Source of the DNA: Cyanobium sp. NIES-981
GTDB lineage: Bacteria; Cyanobacteriota; Cyanobacteriia; PCC-6307; Cyanobiaceae
DNA: 6,330 nucleotides
Reading direction: 5' to 3'
Assembly: GCA_945907085.1 (NCBI GenBank)
Contig: CAMDSS010000114.1
Coordinates: 1-6,330, forward strand
In this document: positions 1 to 4,942 of the stretch, piece after piece
Layout of the letters: the number at the start of each line of letters is the position of its first letter
How positions within the stretch are numbered: position 1 is the stretch's first letter
Notes under the pieces: model-generated
The model's database searches: none
Seen by the model: the letters and a program-made list of their open reading frames with translations, nothing else
Told to the model about the DNA's origin: nothing
Position numbers and translations under genes: made by a program

Positions 1-576
1 GTTCTGGCCATATCCGTAGCTTTTGTGTCCTACGGCTTGGGCAATACGTTTGGAGGTGGAGGGATCGTAGCGGTGTTTGTTTGTGGCCTCGTAATGAGTA
101 ACTGGCGTTATCAAGATTCATGGGTTAACCACGAGGCTTTGCAGAAAGTTTTGCTGCCGTTTAACACCTTGGCTGAATACACAATCTTGTTGTTGTTGGC
201 CTTTTTGGTTCACCCTGAGCGGATGGTCGGAATATTGCCCCTTGGTTTTGCTACAGGGCTGATTCTGTTGTTTGTGGTGCGTCCTTTGGCCGTACTGATC
301 ATCCATAGCTCGAGCCAGATGAATCGCGGGGCTCTGCTAGCTATTTCCTTCTGTGGAGTCCGGGCGGCGGTGCCCCTGGCCCTGTCCATGAGCCTGGTTT
401 TGGAAGTACCGGAATTGCGAGGTGTGAGCCCTGCCATTGCAGAGACATTGGCTCAAAACTTGGCCGCGGTGGTTTTTATCGTGATCTTTGTGGATCTCGT
501 GATCCAGGGGCTGCTGGCCAGGCCCCTGGTTCGAAGACTGGGCCTTACGGGGGCAGAACCAAGACCCACCGCATGA
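1..576 (+). CDS. Na+/H+ antiporter, CPA1 (NhaP-like) family, C-terminal part
   Basis: This is the 3' end of a membrane cation/proton antiporter gene. The reading frame is open from the first base, so the start lies outside the window; GTG at 25 is an internal valine, not a start. The 191 visible residues contain about five hydrophobic segments (residues about 1-32, 58-70, 77-101, 110-133 and 150-172). The segment around residues 117-130 reads SFCGVRAAVPLALSMS, which matches the conserved CPA1 signature G-(L/V)-R-G-A-V-P-L-A-L with its arginine at residue 121, here with Ala in place of the second Gly. The final helix ends with VIQGLLARPLVRRLGL, the typical close of NhaP-like transport domains. 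There is little cytoplasmic tail after it. Such proteins exchange Na+ (or K+) for H+ across the plasma or thylakoid membrane for pH and salt balance; ion choice cannot be read here. The gene converges on the next one with a 45-bp gap. Bases 1-300 are about 49% GC, well below the rest of the window. Confidence 0.88.
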   Translation, partial: VLAISVAFVSYGLGNTFGGGGIVAVFVCGLVMSNWRYQDSWVNHEALQKVLLPFNTLAEYTILLLLAFLVHPERMVGILPLGFATGLILLFVVRPLAVLIIHSSSQMNRGALLAISFCGVRAAVPLALSMSLVLEVPELRGVSPAIAETLAQNLAAVVFIVIFVDLVIQGLLARPLVRRLGLTGAEPRPTA

Positions 577-599
577 TCTGGGCCTTGGTCTTGGTTCTG
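554..599. terminator. Perfect 13-bp inverted repeat between convergent genes, candidate bidirectional terminator
   Basis: CAGAACCAAGACC at 554-566 is the exact reverse complement of GGTCTTGGTTCTG at 587-599, with a 20-base loop. A competing, shorter-loop pairing exists: CCAAGACCCA at 559-568 with TGGGCCTTGG at 579-588 (9 of 10 pairs). The left arm lies inside the last codons of the antiporter gene, and the whole structure sits before the stop codon of the opposing gene at 622. This is a classic place for a shared terminator. Neither strand has a T-run after the stem, so it is not a standard intrinsic terminator. It could instead act as an mRNA 3'-end stabiliser. Confidence 0.5.
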
Positions 600-621
600 G
601 ATTAGGGCTTGCGGGAACTGA

Positions 622-1569
622 TCAGCGGATTTTGCCGATCTGCCGGCCCACCTGTTCAATCTGCTTGTATTCGGCCGCGTTCACCTTGGTGAACTGTTGA
701 GCCCCAAACAACTTCAGAATTTGCTTTTGCTCGGGATCACTGGCTCGCCAGCTGATGATGGCCTTGGCAAGCTTGGCGGTGAACCCTTTGCCAAAGCTTT
801 GATCCAGGTTGGGCTGGGCTAGCCACAGGTAATCGGGATAGGGGCTGGTGCGCCAAATCACTTCGACCTTGGCCCGGTTCACCTTGCCGTTGCGGAGGTT
901 GGATTTCCAAACCTGTTCGTTTACGGCGCCTGCCTGATAGGTCCCGCTTTGGACCAGGGCAATGGTGGCGTCGTGACTGCCGCTGAAGCCCGGGGCTCCG
1001 CCGGCAAAATCACTCAATTTCACGCCGGCTTGGCTGAGAAAGTATTGGGGCATGAGGCGGCCCGAGGTAGAGCTCTCCGATCCGAAGGTGAAGCGCTTGC
1101 CCTTGAGTTCGCTCAGCCCCTTCACATTGCGGATCGGCTTGAGGCCACTGGCGGTGTTGGCGATGAACACGGAATAGAACTGGGCATCGATATCCCGTTG
1201 GGCAATCATCCGCGCCCCAGGTTTGAGCAGGGTGGCCTGCACGCCGGTGAGGCCACCAAACCAAACCACATCCAGATTGCCGGTGCGGAAAGCGCTCACC
1301 GCAGCGGTGTAGTCGGTGACGGGCACATATTTGACGGGGACCCCGAGTTGCTGGGAGAGCTCATTGGCGACGAGCCCGTAGAGCCGATTCAACTTTTCGG
1401 GGTTTTGATCCGGGATGGCACCGATGCGCAGTACGGGCTTTTGCACCTCTGCCCGAGCTGGAGCCAGGCCAACGGCGCTGAGTGCCGTTGGATTCAGCGC
1501 TGGCAGGGCGGGCAGTAGGGCCAGCGACAGGCCAACGGCAACGGCGGTGAAGCGGGCAGGAATGCGCAT
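622..1569 (-). CDS. PhnD-type ABC transporter periplasmic substrate-binding protein (putative selenate/phosphonate type)
   Basis: This is a 315-residue secreted binding protein for a small oxyanion, expected to deliver its ligand to an ABC permease. Residues 1-40 form a long signal peptide (Arg at 2 and 6, hydrophobic core about 9-25, cleavage likely after ARA at 38-40). The mature part starts with VLRIGAIPDQNP (46-57), the usual opening of the phosphate/phosphite/phosphonate-binding family. Residues 84-112 carry the VTDY and DVVWFGG motifs. GSESSTSG (163-170) is the family loop whose Ser-Thr-Ser side chains bind the anionic head of the ligand, and FSGSHDA (195-201) is the matching loop in the second lobe. 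The pattern IPDQNP, VTDY, WFGG, GSESSTSGRLMPQYFL and SGSHDA is closest, from memory, to the branch named putative selenate ABC transporter binding proteins rather than to E. coli PhnD, but the ligand is unproven. ATG at 1569 is chosen because it gives a complete signal peptide; the next Met is residue 121. No clear Shine-Dalgarno precedes it. It lies 60 bp after the aminotransferase gene on the same strand. No permease or ATPase gene is in the window. Confidence 0.87.
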   Translation of the reverse strand: MRIPARFTAVAVGLSLALLPALPALNPTALSAVGLAPARAEVQKPVLRIGAIPDQNPEKLNRLYGLVANELSQQLGVPVKYVPVTDYTAAVSAFRTGNLDVVWFGGLTGVQATLLKPGARMIAQRDIDAQFYSVFIANTASGLKPIRNVKGLSELKGKRFTFGSESSTSGRLMPQYFLSQAGVKLSDFAGGAPGFSGSHDATIALVQSGTYQAGAVNEQVWKSNLRNGKVNRAKVEVIWRTSPYPDYLWLAQPNLDQSFGKGFTAKLAKAIISWRASDPEQKQILKLFGAQQFTKVNAAEYKQIEQVGRQIGKIR

Positions 1570-1597
1570 GGAATCAGAACGGTTTAGGCGGGATTGG

Positions 1598-1610
1598 GAT
1601 GGTCACCATC
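1598..1610. promoter_or_regulatory. 13-bp dyad in the aminotransferase / binding-protein gap, possible operator
   Basis: GATGGT-C-ACCATC is a perfect dyad with 6-bp arms around a single central base at 1604. It is centred 35 bases upstream of the binding-protein start codon, in the 60-bp gap after the aminotransferase gene. The near-absence of a loop makes a hairpin poor, so a protein-binding site is the more natural reading. Six-base arms can arise by chance, and no known regulator site was recognised. Confidence 0.2.
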
Positions 1611-1629
1611 AAGACTTCGAGGGGAAGCC

Positions 1630-2808
1630 TTAAAGGGAGACCAAAAAGCGCTGAAGGCGTTCGAGGCCGTCCTCGATCGTGGCAGGTGACGCGGCACAGG
1701 AGAGGCGAATGCAACGGTCGTCGCCAAAGGCAACCCCCGGCACCACAGCCAAACCCACCTCGTCGAGCAGGCGGTTGCAGAGGGTCATCGAATCGAGCCC
1801 GAAGTGGCTCACATCCGGGAACGCGTAAAACGCCCCCTCTGGGGCCATGAGTTTCAGGCCCTCCATGGCCATCAGGCCCTCCGTGAGCAGGCTACGGCGT
1901 TCGTTGAACTCGGCCGCCATGGCGTGGACGCACTGCCTTGAGCCGCTGATGGCCGCCAGAGCCCCGAACTGGGCGAAGGTGCACACATTGCTGGTGGTCT
2001 GGCTTTGCAGGGCGCTGGCGGCGCCAATCACCTCTTGGGCTCCGGCCAGCCAGCCGATGCGCCAGCCGGTCATGGCCCAGCCCTTGGCAAAACCATTCAC
2101 CGTGAAGATGCGGTCGGCCAGATCCGGGGCCACTGCCGCCAGGCTGTGGTGGGTGTGGCCAGGAGCCAAGAGAAATTCGTAAATCTCGTCGCACACCACG
2201 AGCACCTGGGGATGGCGGCGCAGGACGTTGGCAATCGCTTCCAATTCGGCTCGACTGAGCACCATGCCCGTGGGATTGCCCGGGCTGTTGAGCACGAGCA
2301 GCCGGCTCGCTGGGCTGATGGCCGCCTCCAGTTGCGCGGGCTTAAGTCGGAACCCCTGCTCGGCATCACTGGGCAGTTCTTTCACCGAGGCCCCAGCCAT
2401 CCGGGCAATTTCGGGGTAGCTCAGCCAGTAGGGGGCAGGCAGCAGCACCTCATCGCCAGGGTCGAGTAGGACCTGAAAGAGGTTGTACAGGGCCTGCTTG
2501 CCCCCATTAGTAACCAGCACTTGGGCCGCCGTGGTGGCGACGTTGTTTTCCTGGCTGAGTTTGGCGGCGATCGCCTCGCGCAAAGCCGGTTCCCCGGCGG
2601 CTGGTCCGTAGCGGGTTTGGCCCCCATTCAGGGCTTTGATGGCAGCAGCACGGATGAAATCCGGGGTGTCGAAATCCGGTTCGCCCGCACTCAGGCTGCA
2701 GACATCGGCCCCATTGGCGCGCAATTGTTTGGCCTTGGCAGCGATGGCCAGGGTTAGCGAAGGCTGGAGAGCCTTGGCTCGGTCGGAGAGCAAGCCCCTA
2801 TCCGGCAT
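1630..2808 (-). CDS. aspC: Class I PLP-dependent aminotransferase, aspartate aminotransferase type
   Basis: This 392-residue cytoplasmic enzyme moves an amino group between amino acids and 2-oxo acids, probably aspartate and 2-oxoglutarate. The expected fold-type I landmarks occur in order: SAGEPDFDTP (40-49), GGKQALY for cofactor phosphate contact (102-108), APYWLSYPE with the ring-stacking Trp128, SPGNPTG with Asn178, CDEIY with Asp207 and Tyr210, and NGFAKGWAMTGWRIGW, in which Lys242 forms the Schiff base with PLP and Arg250 holds the phosphate. Arg368 in IRLSCAAS should bind the substrate carboxylate. The NG-x-AK-x-x-AMTGWR form is the one seen in the Thermus-like (class I-beta) aspartate/prephenate aminotransferases, so prephenate amination is an alternative role. 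Length is normal for the subgroup. ATG at 2808 is the natural start; an upstream ATG at 2827 is out of frame. The gene diverges from the glycosylase gene and is followed after 60 bp by the binding-protein gene on the same strand, suggesting co-transcription. Confidence 0.9.
   Translation of the reverse strand: MPDRGLLSDRAKALQPSLTLAIAAKAKQLRANGADVCSLSAGEPDFDTPDFIRAAAIKALNGGQTRYGPAAGEPALREAIAAKLSQENNVATTAAQVLVTNGGKQALYNLFQVLLDPGDEVLLPAPYWLSYPEIARMAGASVKELPSDAEQGFRLKPAQLEAAISPASRLLVLNSPGNPTGMVLSRAELEAIANVLRRHPQVLVVCDEIYEFLLAPGHTHHSLAAVAPDLADRIFTVNGFAKGWAMTGWRIGWLAGAQEVIGAASALQSQTTSNVCTFAQFGALAAISGSRQCVHAMAAEFNERRSLLTEGLMAMEGLKLMAPEGAFYAFPDVSHFGLDSMTLCNRLLDEVGLAVVPGVAFGDDRCIRLSCAASPATIEDGLERLQRFLVSL
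2567..2574. repeat. HIP1 octameric palindrome GCGATCGC
   Basis: This is an exact copy of the cyanobacterial HIP1 octamer, inside the aminotransferase gene. HIP1 is strongly over-represented in many, though not all, cyanobacterial chromosomes. Two copies in 6.3 kb is more than the roughly 0.1-0.2 expected by chance, so it gives modest support for a cyanobacterial source. Confidence 0.55.
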
Positions 2809-2829
2809 GGTTCACGGGGGCCGGCATGG
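2802..2829. repeat. 9-bp direct repeat CCGGCATGG duplicated around the aminotransferase start
   Basis: CCGGCATGG occurs at 2802-2810, where it contains the aminotransferase start codon (read as CAT), and again at 2821-2829, 19 bases further upstream of that gene. The upstream copy therefore holds a second minus-strand ATG at 2827. It is out of frame with the gene and opens a nine-codon reading frame that ends with TAG at 2798-2800, overlapping the true start. A pair of GCCGGC palindromes (2820-2825 and 2837-2842) lies in the same stretch and could pair as a 6-bp stem. Confidence 0.45.
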
Positions 2830-2959
2830 GGCAATGGCCGGCTACGGGTGGCACGGCGTGAGCGATGCAGCCACTTTGCCGCACGCATCAACCCGTCAGT
2901 GTTCATCCATACACCAATTCAAAATCCCCAAACCAAATCCCCAAACCAAAATCCCACCG
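2809..2959. promoter_or_regulatory. Divergent intergenic region between aminotransferase and uracil-DNA glycosylase genes
   Basis: This 151-bp region separates two outward-facing start codons and must hold the promoters for both directions unless transcription enters from further away. The half near the aminotransferase is GC-rich with GCCGGC palindromes; the half near the glycosylase (about 2900-2958) is AC-rich and pyrimidine/purine skewed. I see no convincing -10/-35 pair; CAAAAT at 2920-2925 matches TATAAT at 4 of 6 positions but lacks a -35 partner. No Shine-Dalgarno sequence is visible before either gene. Confidence 0.4.
2922..2955 (+). repeat. Short tandem repeat, 13-bp unit AAATCCCCAAACC
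   Basis: Two perfect head-to-tail copies occupy 2922-2934 and 2935-2947. A degraded third copy (AAAATCCC) follows to 2955, leaving four bases before the ATG at 2960. The repeat therefore fills the space where a ribosome binding site would lie and contains no purine-rich Shine-Dalgarno motif. It may be a slippage product with no function. Confidence 0.7.
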
Positions 2960-3583
2960 ATGGCCCATGCCCTAGCCCCCGGTTCGGTGCCCGATTGGGC
3001 GGGTTTCTCTACGGCCTGTGGAGCTTGCACCCGCTGCGGCCTCAGCTCCGGGCGCCAGCAGGTGGTGATCAGCCGGGGCCACCATCGGGCCCGCTTGATG
3101 TTGATCGGGGAAGCCCCTGGCGCCACCGAAGATGGGGCGGGAGAGCCCTTTGTGGGTCGCTCCGGTCAACTGCTTGACCAGCTTTTGGCTGAAGCCGGCC
3201 TCGATCCCAGCCGGGACGTCTACCTGTGCAACGTGGTGAAGTGCCGCCCCCCTGACAACCGCAAGCCCCGGGCAGTGGAACTGGCCGCCTGCCGTCCTTG
3301 GCTCGATCAACAAATTGCCTGGGTGGATCCCCCCTTGATTGGCTTGCTCGGAGCTACGGCCCTGGCGGGGGTGATGGGGGTGAAGTCGGGCATGACCCAG
3401 TTGCGCGGCCAATGGCTAGCGGGCGAGGGGCCGCTGCTCGGTGGCCGCCTGCTGATGCCCCTCTTCCATCCCTCCTACCTGCTGCGCAATCCATCGCTGG
3501 ATGAGGGCAAGCCGAAGGGGCTCACCCGGGAGGATCTCCTTGGCGCTGCCGAGCGGCTTCGCCAATTGACCGCTTCCCTGTGA
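2960..3583 (+). CDS. Family 4 uracil-DNA glycosylase (4Fe-4S)
   Basis: This 207-residue enzyme removes uracil from DNA, arising from cytosine deamination or dUTP incorporation, starting base excision repair. Four cysteines match the 4Fe-4S cluster of family 4 enzymes: Cys23 and Cys26 in CTRC, Cys95 in NVVKCRPP, and Cys111, the last pair 16 residues apart as in the Thermus enzyme. The active-site motif is GEAPGATEDGAGEPFVGRSG (50-69), and the second motif HPSYLLR (170-176) supplies the conserved histidine that contacts DNA. Two extra cysteines (20 and 90) are probably not ligands. The frame stays open upstream to 2636, but that part lies antisense to the aminotransferase gene; ATG at 2960 begins right before the conserved N-terminus and gives the normal length for the family. 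The stop is 31 bp before ispG on the same strand, so the two may share a transcript. Confidence 0.92.
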   Translation: MAHALAPGSVPDWAGFSTACGACTRCGLSSGRQQVVISRGHHRARLMLIGEAPGATEDGAGEPFVGRSGQLLDQLLAEAGLDPSRDVYLCNVVKCRPPDNRKPRAVELAACRPWLDQQIAWVDPPLIGLLGATALAGVMGVKSGMTQLRGQWLAGEGPLLGGRLLMPLFHPSYLLRNPSLDEGKPKGLTREDLLGAAERLRQLTASL

Positions 3584-3614
3584 CAGGCTTGGCCCATCTC
3601 AAGGTCTCTTCACC

Positions 3615-4853
3615 ATGACTGGCACCCTGGCCCGTCCCGAAGCTTCCGCAACCGATTGGGCTAACGATCCCCGCTTTGACACGGTGATCCGTCGCCGCAA
3701 AACCCGCAGCGTGCGGGTGGGTGACATCTGGATCGGGAGTGACCACCCCGTGGCGGTCCAATCGATGATCAATGAGGACACCCTCGACATCGAAGGGGCC
3801 ACCGCAGGGATTCGCCGGCTGCATGAGGCGGGCTGCGAAATTGTGCGCCTCACAGTGCCCAGCCTGGCCCATGCCAAGGCGGTGAAGGAGATCCGCCAGC
3901 GCCTGGAAGACACCTATCAGCCGGTGCCGTTGGTGGCGGATGTGCACCACAACGGCATGAAGATTGCCTTGGAGGTGGCCCAGCACGTGGACAAGGTGCG
4001 GATCAATCCCGGCCTGTTTGTCTTTGACAAGCCCGATCCGAATCGAACCTCCTTTTCCGACGCTGAAATTGCGGAGATTGGTGACCGGATCCAGGCCACG
4101 TTTGAACCCTTGGTGACCTTGCTCAAGGAGCAGGACAAGGCCCTGCGCATCGGGGTAAACCACGGTTCCTTGGCAGAGCGGATGCTCTTTACCTACGGAG
4201 ATACGCCCGCGGGAATGGTGGAATCGGCCCTGGAATTCATCCGCATTTGCGATCGCCTCGACTTTCACAACATTGTGATTTCGATGAAGGCGTCGCGGGC
4301 TCCGGTGATGCTCGCGGCCTATCGGTTGATGGCCCATCGCATGGACGCTGAGGGTTTCCATTACCCCCTGCACTTGGGCGTCACCGAGGCCGGTGATGGC
4401 GATTACGGCCGCATCAAAAGCACCGCTGGCATCGCCACCCTCCTGGCCGATGGTTTGGGCGACACGATCCGCGTTTCCCTTACCGAAGCCCCTGAGAAAG
4501 AAATCCCCGTTTGCTACTCGATTCTTCAAGCGCTCGGCTTGCGCAAGACCATGGTCGAGTACGTGGCCTGCCCCAGCTGCGGGCGTACCCTGTTCAACCT
4601 GGAAGAGGTGCTGCACCAGGTGCGCTCGGCGACGGCCCATCTCACCGGCCTCGATATTGCCGTGATGGGCTGCATCGTGAATGGCCCGGGTGAGATGGCC
4701 GATGCCGATTACGGCTACGTCGGCAAAACCCCTGGAACCATTTCCCTGTACCGCGGTCGCGATGAGATTCGCCGGGTGCCGGAAGCCGAGGGCGTGGAGG
4801 CCTTGATTGCCCTCATTAAGGAGGATGGCCGCTGGGTTGAACCCGGGGCCTGA
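3615..4853 (+). CDS. ispG: 4-hydroxy-3-methylbut-2-en-1-yl diphosphate synthase (IspG/GcpE)
   Basis: This 412-residue cytoplasmic enzyme converts 2-C-methyl-D-erythritol 2,4-cyclodiphosphate to HMBPP, the next-to-last step of the MEP pathway that supplies carotenoids, the phytol tail of chlorophyll and quinone side chains. In cyanobacteria the electrons are known to come from reduced ferredoxin. The N-terminal TIM barrel starts at about residue 25 and shows VAVQSMINEDT (46-56), GCEIVRLTVPS (73-83), VADVHHN (107-113), KVRINPG (127-133), and LRIGVNHGSL (177-186). The C-terminal iron-sulfur domain has ACPSCGRT with Cys319 and Cys322, then MGCIVNGPGE with Cys353 and Glu360; these are the three cysteines plus glutamate that hold the 4Fe-4S cluster, with Cys-to-Glu spacing as in E. 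coli IspG. It is the compact bacterial form without the extra middle domain of plant IspG. A weak AAGG at 3601-3604 precedes the ATG at 3615. Codons TTA, CTA and TCA are avoided, leaving a long antisense open frame. Confidence 0.97.
   Translation: MTGTLARPEASATDWANDPRFDTVIRRRKTRSVRVGDIWIGSDHPVAVQSMINEDTLDIEGATAGIRRLHEAGCEIVRLTVPSLAHAKAVKEIRQRLEDTYQPVPLVADVHHNGMKIALEVAQHVDKVRINPGLFVFDKPDPNRTSFSDAEIAEIGDRIQATFEPLVTLLKEQDKALRIGVNHGSLAERMLFTYGDTPAGMVESALEFIRICDRLDFHNIVISMKASRAPVMLAAYRLMAHRMDAEGFHYPLHLGVTEAGDGDYGRIKSTAGIATLLADGLGDTIRVSLTEAPEKEIPVCYSILQALGLRKTMVEYVACPSCGRTLFNLEEVLHQVRSATAHLTGLDIAVMGCIVNGPGEMADADYGYVGKTPGTISLYRGRDEIRRVPEAEGVEALIALIKEDGRWVEPGA
4249..4256. repeat. HIP1 octameric palindrome GCGATCGC
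   Basis: A second exact HIP1 copy, within the ispG coding region where it encodes part of CDRL. It adds to the case for a cyanobacterial chromosome but has no known function at this site. Confidence 0.55.
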
Positions 4854-4863
4854 CATTCCATTT

Positions 4864-4889
4864 GCTTCGGTTTTCGCCCTGCTCGAAGC
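4864..4889 (+). terminator. Weak hairpin after ispG, doubtful terminator
   Basis: In the 89-bp gap between ispG and the protease gene, GCTTCG at 4864-4869 can pair with CGAAGC at 4884-4889 (plus one G-T pair) around a 12-base loop. No T-run follows, so it is weak evidence for termination; it could equally be a processing site or chance. The rest of this gap shows no clear promoter. Confidence 0.15.
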
Positions 4890-4929
4890 CCGGCTTAGGC
4901 GACTAGCTTGTGGGGATCCATAGGGCATT

Positions 4930-4934
4930 GGGAG
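4930..4934 (+). promoter_or_regulatory. Ribosome binding site GGGAG that decides the protease start
   Basis: GGGAG lies 8 bases before ATG 4943. A GTG at 4910 would open the same frame 11 codons earlier but has no purine-rich site before it. The site and the charged, signal-like sequence right after ATG 4943 favour the later start. Confidence 0.5.
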
Positions 4935-4942
4935 CTTGCAGC

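Noticed and set aside
25..27. GTG at 25 as a start codon for the antiporter
   Set aside because: The frame is open to the window edge with hydrophobic residues before it, and the protein from 25 would lack most of the transport domain.
949..1518. A 189-codon plus-strand frame opposite the binding-protein gene
   Set aside because: It lies within a gene with a signal peptide and all family motifs on the minus strand, and its own translation shows no recognisable domain.
2080..2086. Ala instead of Ser before the PLP lysine of the aminotransferase
   Set aside because: The NG-x-AK form is known from Thermus-like aspartate aminotransferases, so it is a subgroup feature and not a defect.
2820..2842. 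Stem formed by two GCCGGC palindromes as a riboswitch or attenuator
   Set aside because: Only six base pairs with no conserved riboswitch core, in GC-rich DNA where such pairs are common.
2636..2959. Extension of the glycosylase gene by 108 codons upstream
   Set aside because: The extension is antisense to the aminotransferase coding region and then crosses the intergenic repeats; known family 4 enzymes begin close to the cluster cysteines, as given by ATG 2960.
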